A DNA stretch of 64,000 nt from Bacteriovoracaceae bacterium. GTDB lineage: Bacteria; Bdellovibrionota; Bacteriovoracia; Bacteriovoracales; Bacteriovoracaceae. Under the pieces are notes generated by a model. That model had not been told where the DNA came from. It searched no databases and worked only from the letters and a program-made list of their open reading frames with translations. Shown here piece after piece: positions 19,912 through 27,925 of this stretch. The translations under genes and the position numbers were made by a program. Positions within the stretch are counted from its first letter, which is position 1, and every line of letters starts with the position of its first letter. Where the stretch lies: the NCBI GenBank assembly GCA_016786485.1, contig JAEUWD010000002.1:62001-126000 (forward strand), given 5' to 3'.

Positions 19912-20411
19912 TTTAACCCAATTTTCTTGCGATTCGGCTTTAATTTCGGAGCATTTTCTTCTACTAAATCGAGTCTTTGAAAAACTATTCTAAATAATTT
20001 ATTTGTGCTCTGCTCTAGTTTATCAACTTTTTCACTTAAAGAATTATCCATGGCCAGAAAACTGCGGAGTCTTATAAATGTACGTATTATAGAAATATTT
20101 ACCTTTGATGCGCGTTCGCTATTCAAAACGCTGGATAACATTGCTACACCACCCTCTGAAAAAACAAAAGGTAAGTATCGCCGACCACCTTTCTTTGAGG
20201 TTCCAAATTGGAACCTCAAGCACTCTGACTCTTGTTCATTTAATTGAAACATAAAATCATCCGGGAAACGGTCAATATTACGCTTAACTGCTTTATTTAA
20301 ATTCTTAGTTACAACACCATATAGTTTTGCCAAGTCTGAATCTAACATGACCTTCTGCCCTCTAATGACATAAATCATTTTTTCAATTTTCAAAGAATTG
20401 ATTTCTTGCAT
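19908..20411 (-). CDS. ORF6N-domain DNA-binding protein (copy A)
   Basis: A 167-residue protein with an N-terminal ORF6N domain (IRGQKVMLDSDLAKLYGV ... RFPDDFMFQL ... GVAMLSSVLNS), a helical linker, and a C-terminal coiled-coil-like tail ending RKKIGLN. ORF6N is a presumed DNA-binding domain of phage and bacterial regulators, related in context to KilA-N and Bro proteins. A good GGGAGAATGAA ribosome site precedes the ATG. Inside the gene, 20195-20219 is a perfect 25-base palindrome. Paralogs lie at 26548 and 57679. No toxin, integrase or phage gene accompanies it. Confidence 0.9.
   Translation of the reverse strand: MQEINSLKIEKMIYVIRGQKVMLDSDLAKLYGVVTKNLNKAVKRNIDRFPDDFMFQLNEQESECLRFQFGTSKKGGRRYLPFVFSEGGVAMLSSVLNSERASKVNISIIRTFIRLRSFLAMDNSLSEKVDKLEQSTNKLFRIVFQRLDLVEENAPKLKPNRKKIGLN
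20195..20219. repeat. Perfect palindrome inside ORF6N copy A
   Basis: Two 12-base arms (TTGAGGTTCCAA and its exact reverse complement) flank one central base. On the coding strand it spells L-R-F-Q-F-G-T-S. The dyad centre is the first base of the codon after Gln. The other two ORF6N genes have different palindromes at the same codon. Confidence 0.95.
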
Positions 20412-20511
20412 TTCATTCTCCCGCTAAATTTAATGCAAAGAATGTATATAAATAAATATGACAAAACTATTAATTGCTAATTTTAGAATCGACTTATTTC
20501 ACAATTGAACT

Positions 20512-20541
20512 AAAAAAAAGGGCCTGCCGAAGCAAGCCCTT
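20512..20541 (-). terminator. Rho-independent terminator of the barrel gene at 20567
   Basis: Read on the minus strand: a GC-rich hairpin (AAGGGC..TGC / GCA.GCCCTT with a TTCG-type loop) followed by a run of T. It sits about 25 bases after the stop of the outer-membrane protein gene. Confidence 0.85.
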
Positions 20542-20566
20542 ACAAATTTATTTCTATTTCAAAAAA

Positions 20567-21076
20567 TTAAAATTTACGAACGTAAGCTACACCGATACCT
20601 GAACCATCAACATCGCCACCTGTAGCATCTTCACCAACTGTTGTTAGGTTCATCTCATAGAAAGCATCAATACTATTAAGCGAATCAAGAACAAAGTTAG
20701 CACCGAAGCGCAAAGCAAAGAAGAAAGTCTCAAGATCTAGATCATCATCTTCAAGATTGAAAGCTAGGACTGGACCACCTAACAAAGTCACTGTTTGATT
20801 AAGTGAGTGCATATATAAAGCCGGGACATCGATGTACTTAGTGTTAAAATCAACAGTACCTATAGAGCTTTTTCTTTGAGTGTAAATGACGCCAGTGCGA
20901 ACATTTCCAAACTGTAATTTAGTTTGATACAAACCGCCCAGAAAAATTCCGTTTTCGGCATCAACAGAAGCGCCATCAGCATCAAACTCGTAGTTGAAAA
21001 TACCGACTGTTCCTGACCATTGAGCAAATGATTTAAGCGGTAAACAAATAAGCATCGCTAATAACAATTTTTTCAT
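20567..21076 (-). CDS. Small outer-membrane beta-barrel protein
   Basis: A 169-residue protein. The start at 21076 gives a standard signal peptide (MKKLLLAMLICLPLKSFA) with GGGAG upstream; the ATG 12 bases earlier overlaps that ribosome site. The mature chain alternates polar and hydrophobic residues in short strands separated by acidic turns and ends in an aromatic residue (VRKF), as OMPs do. No ligand or family can be named. A strong terminator follows. Confidence 0.7.
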   Translation of the reverse strand: MKKLLLAMLICLPLKSFAQWSGTVGIFNYEFDADGASVDAENGIFLGGLYQTKLQFGNVRTGVIYTQRKSSIGTVDFNTKYIDVPALYMHSLNQTVTLLGGPVLAFNLEDDDLDLETFFFALRFGANFVLDSLNSIDAFYEMNLTTVGEDATGGDVDGSGIGVAYVRKF

Positions 21077-21131
21077 AAATTCTCCCATTTAATATATTGA
21101 TAAACATGTAACCAGATGATGGACATGTTCG

Positions 21132-21974
21132 TCAATCCCATAGATCCTGGAGTTCTTCTTCGTCTTCTGCTGAAAGTTCATCTTCTAGCTCAGCATTGTC
21201 AGTTTCAGAAATTTGCGTGTCTTCTGCTGGATCGACAATTTCCCAATTGAAGTGATCAGAACGCATGAATAGATATTGCTCTTCAGTGATGACATGAACC
21301 GCTTTCATTTTTCGTAAAATATCCCGCACTCTTTGGCGCGCAAAAGCCGTTAACTGTTTTTTGCGAAATGATTCTGAATATTTTTTAGGATTAGGTAGTA
21401 ACATTGCAATAAACGCCGCTTCACGAGCATCGAGTTCACTCGCATTTTTGCCAAAATAATGTTGGGCCCCTTTCTGGACACCGTACAAACCAGGCCCCAC
21501 TTCGATGACGTTCAAATATAATTCGAGAATTCGATACTTAGTTAAAGTCATTTCCATTTTCTTAGCGAGTACGATTTCTTTCATTTTTCGCCAAATGGTT
21601 TTATCCGGATAAAGCAGAATATTTTTAACCAGCTGTTGAGTGATTGTTGAACCACCACGAGTGAAACGACGGGAAACTAAAAATTCCTGGACAATAACTC
21701 GGACCTGATTAAAGTCGACACCCTCATGGTCATAGAAGGCCCAGTCTTCTGTGATGACAACTGCTCGTCTCATCGGTGAAGAAATTTGATCCAGCCTCAC
21801 CCAATGGGCAGGCGGTCTTGGTTTAAATTCATAATTCACTTTTTTGCCATCCATACCCACGGTATGAGGATAATGAGTTTTGAGAATTTCGATATCAGTC
21901 GTGAAATAAATAAACACAAGCGACAAAAGAAAAAGCGCAACAGAAGTGAATAATATGTATAAGAATTTAAGCAT
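21132..21974 (-). CDS. mtgA: Monofunctional peptidoglycan glycosyltransferase (GT51)
   Basis: A 280-residue protein with one N-terminal transmembrane helix and a GT51 domain. It shows the catalytic motif EDWAFYDHEGVD (motif I), RGGSTITQQL (motif II), and KEIVLAKKME..L.K..ILELYLN (motifs III-IV). It polymerises lipid II glycans without a transpeptidase domain. A ~40-residue very acidic C-terminal extension (EDTQISETDNAELEDE...) is unusual for MtgA. It appears monocistronic. Confidence 0.9.
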   Translation of the reverse strand: MLKFLYILFTSVALFLLSLVFIYFTTDIEILKTHYPHTVGMDGKKVNYEFKPRPPAHWVRLDQISSPMRRAVVITEDWAFYDHEGVDFNQVRVIVQEFLVSRRFTRGGSTITQQLVKNILLYPDKTIWRKMKEIVLAKKMEMTLTKYRILELYLNVIEVGPGLYGVQKGAQHYFGKNASELDAREAAFIAMLLPNPKKYSESFRKKQLTAFARQRVRDILRKMKAVHVITEEQYLFMRSDHFNWEIVDPAEDTQISETDNAELEDELSAEDEEELQDLWD

Positions 21975-22121
21975 AAACGGAGATTAACATTGGTAAAATA
22001 TTCTGCCTAATCAAAAAGCACTGAATAATTTTAATAGCTTATAATTTTGAAAAATTTGGGCGTTTTTGCAGAAAACCACATTAATAAAATGTAAAAATCA
22101 TCCGAAATAAGGAGTAGAAAA

Positions 22122-22472
22122 GTGATTAATACCATCGAATTTAGCCGCCGTTTAGAAGGTTCTGGCTTCAAACGAGAACAGGCAGAAGGGATAATGACTG
22201 TGAATCTAGAACTTATTGAGCTTCACTTGCCAAGTAAAGTTGAAGTCGAACTCCTAAATGCTCGAATCGATGCTCTTGAAACAAAAATTGCTCTTCGATT
22301 TGAGCGAATGGAAGAAAAATTTGATTTGAAACTAGAAAAATTAGAAACAAAAATGGATAAAAGATTTGAGCAAATCGATAATTGCTTCAATAATCTTAAT
22401 AAAGTACTGATGTGGGCATTCGGACTTTTATTTTCAACACAACTAGCAATAATTTTCAAAATATTTTTCTAA
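22122..22472 (+). CDS. Coiled-coil membrane protein, DUF1640/CCDC90-like (copy 1)
   Basis: A 116-residue protein beginning at GTG 22122 with a strong AAGGAG 7 bases upstream. Layout: an N-terminal LE.SGF.R.QAE motif, a long charged coiled coil with repeated KLE/KM heptads, and a C-terminal transmembrane helix (WAFGLLFSTQLAIIFKIFF). This is the pattern of DUF1640-type tail-anchored coiled coils. A paralog is at 37684. Role unknown. Confidence 0.65.
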   Translation: MINTIEFSRRLEGSGFKREQAEGIMTVNLELIELHLPSKVEVELLNARIDALETKIALRFERMEEKFDLKLEKLETKMDKRFEQIDNCFNNLNKVLMWAFGLLFSTQLAIIFKIFF

Positions 22473-22499
22473 AAAAAAGGCCACGCATAAAGCGTGGCC
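22471..22499 (-). terminator. Rho-independent terminator of the barrel gene at 22527
   Basis: GGCCACGC-ATAAA-GCGTGGCC is a perfect 8-bp stem. Read on the minus strand it is followed by eight T residues. It lies 28 bases beyond the stop of the minus-strand gene and touches the end of the plus-strand coiled-coil gene. Confidence 0.9.
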
Positions 22500-22526
22500 C
22501 TCATCGAACTATTAACTAACTTTTAA

Positions 22527-23099
22527 TTAAAAAAGAACGTCAATTTTTAGGATGTTAAGAGTCCAACCTGTTTTATCTGCATCTTCAGTGCCGTCATCAA
22601 CACTTCCAGCAACTTGGTAAGCAAAAGATGGTGACCAGTTGAAGTTAGCAGCGCCGATTGAACCAAGGCTCATTCTCTTACCAACTTCTAAAACGATTGC
22701 TGTTGAATCTTCTTCTGTAGCAGCAACATCTTCTTCAATATTTTGGATTACGTAGCTAGCGCCAACATAAAGAGATTTTTTGAAATCTGTATCAAAGTTC
22801 CAAATAGCTCCAACACCATAAGTCATCATTGTAGCATCTGAAGTTGTACCTGTTTGATCTTCAACTTCTTCAGTAGCGTAACCTAAGATAGCTTTTACTT
22901 GTACATTTGAGTGAACTTTCCAAGCGTAGTTAACAAGAATGTTCATAGTAGTTGTGTCTTCATCGCCAGCAGCTTTTTCAACTGTTGTAGAAGAATAAAG
23001 AGCGCCGATACCACCAAGGTCAAATGAAACCATGTTTTTGTCTTGAGCGAAAGCAGACACTGAGCCTACTAGAACTAAAGCAGCAATTAAATTTTTCAT
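22527..23099 (-). CDS. Outer-membrane beta-barrel protein
   Basis: A 190-residue protein with a signal peptide (MKNLIAALVLVGSVSAFAQ) and amphipathic strands throughout, rich in acidic Thr/Glu turns, ending in DVLF with the C-terminal Phe of BAM substrates. It resembles generic OmpW/porin-like small barrels, but no specific family is recognisable. A GGAAGTT-type ribosome site precedes it and a strong terminator follows, so it is probably a monocistronic, well-expressed OMP. Confidence 0.72.
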   Translation of the reverse strand: MKNLIAALVLVGSVSAFAQDKNMVSFDLGGIGALYSSTTVEKAAGDEDTTTMNILVNYAWKVHSNVQVKAILGYATEEVEDQTGTTSDATMMTYGVGAIWNFDTDFKKSLYVGASYVIQNIEEDVAATEEDSTAIVLEVGKRMSLGSIGAANFNWSPSFAYQVAGSVDDGTEDADKTGWTLNILKIDVLF

Positions 23100-23192
23100 A
23101 GAACTTCCTTTTGTTGTAAGTTTCTAGAGTTAATAAAATTATTTGTTAATTAAATTTAAAAGCATTTTAAAAATTTTGGCAAGCTTTTTTAA

Positions 23193-24344
23193 CTAGTTAG
23201 ACGATGGCGCGCTGAGCGAGTCATTAAATTGACAGAGAGAAATCAGCGTTCGCGGAAAATATTTTAACTCATCTGCAGAAATTTTTTCGCGAATATTTTT
23301 TGCAATGGGTGAACACTGTCCTAAGAAAAAGAATCCATCCAAATCATGAGTGGCATAATCAAAGTAAAGATCATCATTAACGGAATCAACAAACATATTT
23401 TCTTCGAAAATAATTGATTCCTTAATGTTGGCTGGCATTTTTTCGAAAATGCGCTGTAATGTGCGTTTTAAGAGGAGAATTTTCTTCGATAATTCTTCTG
23501 TATTAAAATCTTCTTCATGAATTTGCGCCTGAAAAGTAAATTCCTGACCATTGTTTTCAGAAAAAAATTCGCCCAAAAAATATCCATGTTCATGCGTGAT
23601 ACTTTGTGGAATTAAGACCGAAGTATTTTCCGTAAAAAGTTTTTCGTTTGAAGAAAAAGTCATCGAGTATCCAGCGGTCTCTACGATCGACTGAAAAAAC
23701 TGGAGTGTATTAGTATGGAATTGATCTTTGTTAGTTAAATAATTTAAAAATTTCTTAGCTGAAGCTGCCCAAAAGAGATTTTCACAGCTTAAAATTTGCG
23801 TATCACTACAACGAATTTCCCATTTATTAACGTTTACCAGATCATTTTCTTGAGTTTTCTTCACTTCAACTACCGCTTTATCTTGACGGTAAGCTGCAAT
23901 AATCTCATCTAAATTTGCCCAATCGTTGGCCTTAATTTGTAGTAAAGAAAGCAGCTTTTCCAAGCTCAGTGAAAGCAATGGCTTAGCAAAAAAACTTTCA
24001 CGTCCCAAAAATGGCGCCGGTAATGATTGTTTTTCGGTATATAACTTAAACTCAGCATTCTTATAGATCATCGTCTCAAGTGTTGGCTGTGCGAAGTAGG
24101 CTGCCAGTGCACTACCTCTTAACTGATTGAGCTGGGCCTTAAGCTTAAGCTCTAATAGCGACTTATTAAAACGATCTGAAGCGATAAAAAGGAGTTTTTC
24201 CGGAGCACAACTATCTTTCAATTTAAGCAAGGTCGCAATTGCAGAGATATCCTCACCCACAATAATGTTTTGGTAAAATTTATTGGTAATTTTAGTTTCA
24301 GTTTTCTCTTTAAGATTTTGAAATTTCTTTAAACCAAAGGCCAC
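23193..24344 (-). CDS. Protein of unknown function with Rossmann-like start
   Basis: A 383-residue soluble protein without signal peptide. An early segment (NIIVGEDISAIATLLKLK) looks like a degenerate dinucleotide-binding strand-turn-helix. A late FFFLGQCSP segment is placed where FAD oxidoreductases contact the flavin again. The glycine pattern is too eroded for a firm call. It lies 35 bases after mltD on the same strand and is probably co-transcribed. Function unknown. Confidence 0.6.
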   Translation of the reverse strand: MAFGLKKFQNLKEKTETKITNKFYQNIIVGEDISAIATLLKLKDSCAPEKLLFIASDRFNKSLLELKLKAQLNQLRGSALAAYFAQPTLETMIYKNAEFKLYTEKQSLPAPFLGRESFFAKPLLSLSLEKLLSLLQIKANDWANLDEIIAAYRQDKAVVEVKKTQENDLVNVNKWEIRCSDTQILSCENLFWAASAKKFLNYLTNKDQFHTNTLQFFQSIVETAGYSMTFSSNEKLFTENTSVLIPQSITHEHGYFLGEFFSENNGQEFTFQAQIHEEDFNTEELSKKILLLKRTLQRIFEKMPANIKESIIFEENMFVDSVNDDLYFDYATHDLDGFFFLGQCSPIAKNIREKISADELKYFPRTLISLCQFNDSLSAPSSN

Positions 24345-24379
24345 GTTTACTCCTCAATTAAGGAGAAAAGTGGAAGGTT

Positions 24380-25864
24380 TTATCTAATTCCTAGCTTATC
24401 TCCAGGTACAATCTGGCGCGACTTCACCAATGGTAGATTACTTCTAATCAAAGTGTCTAGCGAGACACCTGTTTTTTTAGAAACATCCCATAAAGTATCA
24501 CCTTTTTGCACGACATAATGCTGTGTTGGATTGCTAATGAGCTCCCCTTTAGAAACAGCATTGGCAATTCTACGTCTATAAGCTTGGCGCTCACGTGTCT
24601 TTCTTGGAGGTAATTCATAAATATCCGCATACATATTCTCACGTTTGCTATGACCATTTCTGAATGGTAATACTACTGCGGTTTTAGCATAAAGAGATTT
24701 CGTTGATGATAGAGTCGGGTTTAATTCCTGAAGAATTTTTTCTGGAACTTTGAACTTACGACTAACATCTTTTAGAGTCATACTCTTCGTTACAACATGC
24801 ATTTGATAGTCATTAGCTACGAATTGAGCTGGTTGACAGCAAGACTTGAAGTCACTCGCGAGGCCCTTAGGTAAACGAAGTGGATATTTATCCATATCGC
24901 TTGGTGTTTGCCAACGAATCAATTCTGGATTGAGTTTCTTTAATTCATCGAAATCTACATCAAGCGCATCTGCCACTTGGTATAAGTCAGTCATGGCGGC
25001 CACTTCAACGATATCGAAATCTAGAGGCTCATGATAATCGATTGATTCGAAACCAAAAGATTCTAAGTTCTTTCCAACGATGGCAAGTGCCATAATTTTA
25101 GGAACATAGTTTTTTGTTTCTGATTTTAAATAACGACCTTCACGAAGTTTCCAAAAGTTTTGTGTCTTATAACGACGAATCGCTCGTGAGATTTTCCCTT
25201 CACCTGCGTTGTAACCAGCGGCTGCTAGTTCCCATGAGCCGAATAATTTATTTAATTCCGATAAGTAACTGATTGCTGCTTGAGTTGAGTGAATTGGATC
25301 ACGTCTTTGATCCACATACCAGTCAATTCTTAGACCATATTTTTTTCCTGTATATGGCATGAATTGCCAAGGACCTACGGCACGTGCCCACGATTTCGCG
25401 TTAGTTTGAAATCCACTTTCCGCCATCGCCAAGTAGATCAAATCATGTGGCATATCATTGTCACGTAGAAGCTTACTTAAAATAGGAGAATATCTTCCCG
25501 CTCTTTGAGAATAAAGTTCGAACATCTCACGACCACGACCAGTCGTAAAATATTTGATCCATTTTTTTACTGAATCGTTATAAACAACAGGGATATCAAA
25601 ATAATAATTTTTTAGATTTAAATGTTCAGCACCATAAAGATAATAAATTGTTTTTGAAGAATCTTCTAAATTGGTTGAAGCTGAAGAACCAATCAAACAA
25701 CCTTCACATGTATCAGCTTCAATATTTCTCGCAATCTTTTTACCATTGAATCCTTCATCATTTGAAGGGTCAACAATATCTGAAAGAGAAATCTTTTTGG
25801 TTTCAACTTGAGCGCAAGAAAAACCGAGTAATAAGATCAGGGAAGATAAAATTTTAAGACGCAT
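24380..25864 (-). CDS. mltD: Membrane-bound lytic murein transglycosylase D-like lipoprotein with LysM
   Basis: A ~494-residue lipoprotein (lipobox LGFSC). The second ATG at 25864 is chosen because AGGAG is 9 bases away; the first at 25870 is only 3 bases away. An SLT domain follows, with the catalytic Glu in AMAESGF, then GPWQFMP and AAGYNAGEGK. The C-terminus has two LysM-type modules: one weak near 355-400, and a clear last one (HYVVQKGDTLWDVSKKTG). It cleaves glycan strands with 1,6-anhydro ends. Confidence 0.9.
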   Translation of the reverse strand: MRLKILSSLILLLGFSCAQVETKKISLSDIVDPSNDEGFNGKKIARNIEADTCEGCLIGSSASTNLEDSSKTIYYLYGAEHLNLKNYYFDIPVVYNDSVKKWIKYFTTGRGREMFELYSQRAGRYSPILSKLLRDNDMPHDLIYLAMAESGFQTNAKSWARAVGPWQFMPYTGKKYGLRIDWYVDQRRDPIHSTQAAISYLSELNKLFGSWELAAAGYNAGEGKISRAIRRYKTQNFWKLREGRYLKSETKNYVPKIMALAIVGKNLESFGFESIDYHEPLDFDIVEVAAMTDLYQVADALDVDFDELKKLNPELIRWQTPSDMDKYPLRLPKGLASDFKSCCQPAQFVANDYQMHVVTKSMTLKDVSRKFKVPEKILQELNPTLSSTKSLYAKTAVVLPFRNGHSKRENMYADIYELPPRKTRERQAYRRRIANAVSKGELISNPTQHYVVQKGDTLWDVSKKTGVSLDTLIRSNLPLVKSRQIVPGDKLGIR

Positions 25865-25987
25865 CCGCATGTACTCCTAACTAGAATAAATATATCATCA
25901 TATTAACGTCATGTGTGAGAGATAACTGAAATAATATTTTCCACATTATAAGAAAATAATTCCTTACTGGTTTTCTCTGATATCAAG

Positions 25988-25996
25988 TGTTAAAAT
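25988..25996 (+). promoter_or_regulatory. Extended -10 element abutting the gene at 26003
   Basis: TG-T-TAAAAT ends 6 bases before the ATG at 26003 and no Shine-Dalgarno lies between. The expected transcript start falls on the ATG, implying a leaderless mRNA. GTGTTAAAAT also occurs upstream of the prepilin genes at 28931 and 34197. Confidence 0.5.
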
Positions 25997-26002
25997 CGTC
26001 CT

Positions 26003-26551
26003 ATGTATTATTTCAATATTACGTTAAAAATTCTAGTTTTAATTTTTAGTTTAAATTTAAACGCGAAAGTTGATCCCCCCAATTACAATTTTAGCCTCGA
26101 TGAACTTGCGATTTTTAATCCTGGAAGCAGCATCTCCGAAATTGAAAAAAAATATGGGCCAGGTTTAATCATTGAAAAAAAAGGCGAGATAACAATTTTT
26201 CGTTTTTTTGTATCGCAACTTCGTTATAAATTCCCCGTGATCGTGCAGGCAAAATCAGCCGAAGTTTTAGATTTTTACGCCACTTTACCAAGTTATTTTT
26301 TACATGATGTTTTTCATCAATCCCTGATTAATCGTATCGGAAAACAAAATCAGTACCTATTAAGGGACGAACATGCCGTGTATGTTTGGAATAATGTTAA
26401 AAATTTGAAGCACACTTATAGTGCTGCCTGCACCATTACCTGCTTCCCTATTTTCTATTCTGTTTCACGCATTGACGGTGAAAGATATCAGCCACTGATT
26501 GATCTTTTTATCGAAAATGAAAAGAGTGTGAGAAACCAGAAAAAGAATTAA
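26003..26551 (+). CDS. Exported protein with BamE-like segments, function unknown
   Basis: A 182-residue protein with an N-terminal signal-like segment (ILVLIFSLNLNAK). A domain follows with the pattern SISEIEKKYGPG, like the turn-helix-GxP of BamE/SmpA; a second, weaker copy (LINRIGKQNQYLL..HAVYVW) comes later. I cannot assign a function. The ATG has no ribosome site and sits at the predicted +1 of an extended -10 promoter. The stop overlaps the convergent ORF6N gene by 4 bases. Confidence 0.6.
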   Translation: MYYFNITLKILVLIFSLNLNAKVDPPNYNFSLDELAIFNPGSSISEIEKKYGPGLIIEKKGEITIFRFFVSQLRYKFPVIVQAKSAEVLDFYATLPSYFLHDVFHQSLINRIGKQNQYLLRDEHAVYVWNNVKNLKHTYSAACTITCFPIFYSVSRIDGERYQPLIDLFIENEKSVRNQKKN

Positions 26552-27054
26552 TTCTTTTTGATCCCGATTTTTTTTCGTTCTTTCGGAACATTTGGATAAA
26601 TGATTTCATCGACGGAATCGAGTCTTTCGAAAATAATTTTAAAAGTCTTTTCAGTATTTTCTTCGAGTTTCGTTAATCGCTTTTCTGTTTCATTATTTAG
26701 CACGAGATAACTTCGTAGTTTGGTAAAAATTCGAATAATTGAGATATTCATTTGAATCGCTTGTTCCGAATTCAGAACACTCGACAACATGGCGATACCA
26801 TTTTCAGTAAAAACGTAAGGACGTTTTCTTATCCCACCGTGCAAACTTGATGTCACAAATTGTGACATCAAGTTTGTAAACTCTTGAAAAGACAGCTGAA
26901 ACATGAAGTCTTCAGGGAATCTAGAAAAGTTACGTTTCACGGCTTGATTAAATACTCTTGTTTCTACGCCGTACAACTGGGCCAAGTCAGAATCCAGCAT
27001 CACCCGCTGGCCACGTATCAAATAAATAATTTGAGAAAGTTTTAATTCATCCAT
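26548..27054 (-). CDS. ORF6N-domain DNA-binding protein (copy B)
   Basis: A 168-residue paralog of copy A: IRGQRVMLDSDLAQLYGVE, RFPEDFMFQL, ENGIAMLSSVLNS, then a coiled-coil tail ending ERKKIGIKKN. The middle of the domain (residues ~60-70) is encoded by the longest of the three palindromes, 26842-26876. There is no ribosome site. TG-T-TAATAA ends 6 bases before the ATG, so the mRNA may be leaderless. It lies alone between an exported-protein gene (4-base overlap of stops) and lgt. Confidence 0.9.
   Translation of the reverse strand: MDELKLSQIIYLIRGQRVMLDSDLAQLYGVETRVFNQAVKRNFSRFPEDFMFQLSFQEFTNLMSQFVTSSLHGGIRKRPYVFTENGIAMLSSVLNSEQAIQMNISIIRIFTKLRSYLVLNNETEKRLTKLEENTEKTFKIIFERLDSVDEIIYPNVPKERKKIGIKKN
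26842..26876. repeat. Perfect 35-base palindrome inside ORF6N copy B
   Basis: Two 17-base arms, exact reverse complements (CAAACTTGATGTCACAA / TTGTGACATCAAGTTTG), flank one central base. On the coding strand it spells N-L-M-S-Q-F-V-T-S-S-L. The centre is the first base of the codon after Gln, as in the other two ORF6N genes. Confidence 0.97.
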
Positions 27055-27112
27055 GCCGTTTTATTAACAGCAAAATTTTTGAAAAGCACAATTTATCGAT
27101 TTTGAATTTGTT

Positions 27113-27901
27113 TTATTTCTTATTTGAAACAGGCAGCGAAACTTTTTTAGCATAAAGATACATGAAGATACTTGCTACCATCATCAGCAAACAAAGAATT
27201 TGTCCCATGGTTGTGGTGCCACCAAAATAATATCCAAGTTGGGAATCAGGCTCACGGAAAAATTCCACCACGTAGCGAAAAAATCCATAACCTAAAAGAA
27301 AAACGGCCGAAAGTGCGCCGTAAATACGAACACGAGAAAGTAAAAACCAAAGAACAGCTGAAAGAACAATTCCTTCTAAAATACCTTCATATAATTGTGA
27401 AGCATGGCGGGGATAAGGACCACCGTTAGCAAAAACAATTCCAATCGGTGAATCAGTTACACGACCATAAAGTTCGCCGTTAATAAAATTCCCCAAACGT
27501 CCAAAAAATAATCCCTGTGTTCCTGCCAATGCCATCGCATCGCCGATATGGAAAAAATGTAGATTGTTTTTCTTTGCAAACATCCAAGAAGCCACGCTCA
27601 TACCAACGACTGCACCGTGAAAACTTAAGCCACCTTTCCAAACTGAAAAAATATCTACCAGATGAAGTGAATAATAGTCCCAGTTATACACAAAAACGTA
27701 AGCTAAGCGGGCACCAATCAACATCCCAATAATAATATAAAAAACGTACGAATCAATTTTGTTCTCAGGGATTTTAAAAAAGCCTCGGCGACTTAAAATT
27801 TTAAGCAACTGCGTCCCTAGGGTATACCCTATAACATACATAAGCCCATACCAACGGACTTGAATCGGACCTAACGAAAATAAAACTGGATCAATATTCA
27901 T
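27113..27901 (-). CDS. lgt: Prolipoprotein diacylglyceryl transferase
   Basis: A 262-residue, seven-helix membrane enzyme. It has the conserved VRWYGLMY start, GGLSFHGA..G, the signature GRLGNFINGELYGR (central Asn/Glu/Arg), and PRHASQLYE. It transfers diacylglycerol from phosphatidylglycerol to the lipobox cysteine, and so serves the many lipoproteins of this organism, including those at 14572, 24380 and 48121. The gene at 27926 upstream may share its transcript (24-base gap). Confidence 0.96.
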   Translation of the reverse strand: MNIDPVLFSLGPIQVRWYGLMYVIGYTLGTQLLKILSRRGFFKIPENKIDSYVFYIIIGMLIGARLAYVFVYNWDYYSLHLVDIFSVWKGGLSFHGAVVGMSVASWMFAKKNNLHFFHIGDAMALAGTQGLFFGRLGNFINGELYGRVTDSPIGIVFANGGPYPRHASQLYEGILEGIVLSAVLWFLLSRVRIYGALSAVFLLGYGFFRYVVEFFREPDSQLGYYFGGTTTMGQILCLLMMVASIFMYLYAKKVSLPVSNKK

Positions 27902-27925
27902 GTGATTAAGATAACGAGTTCGAGC

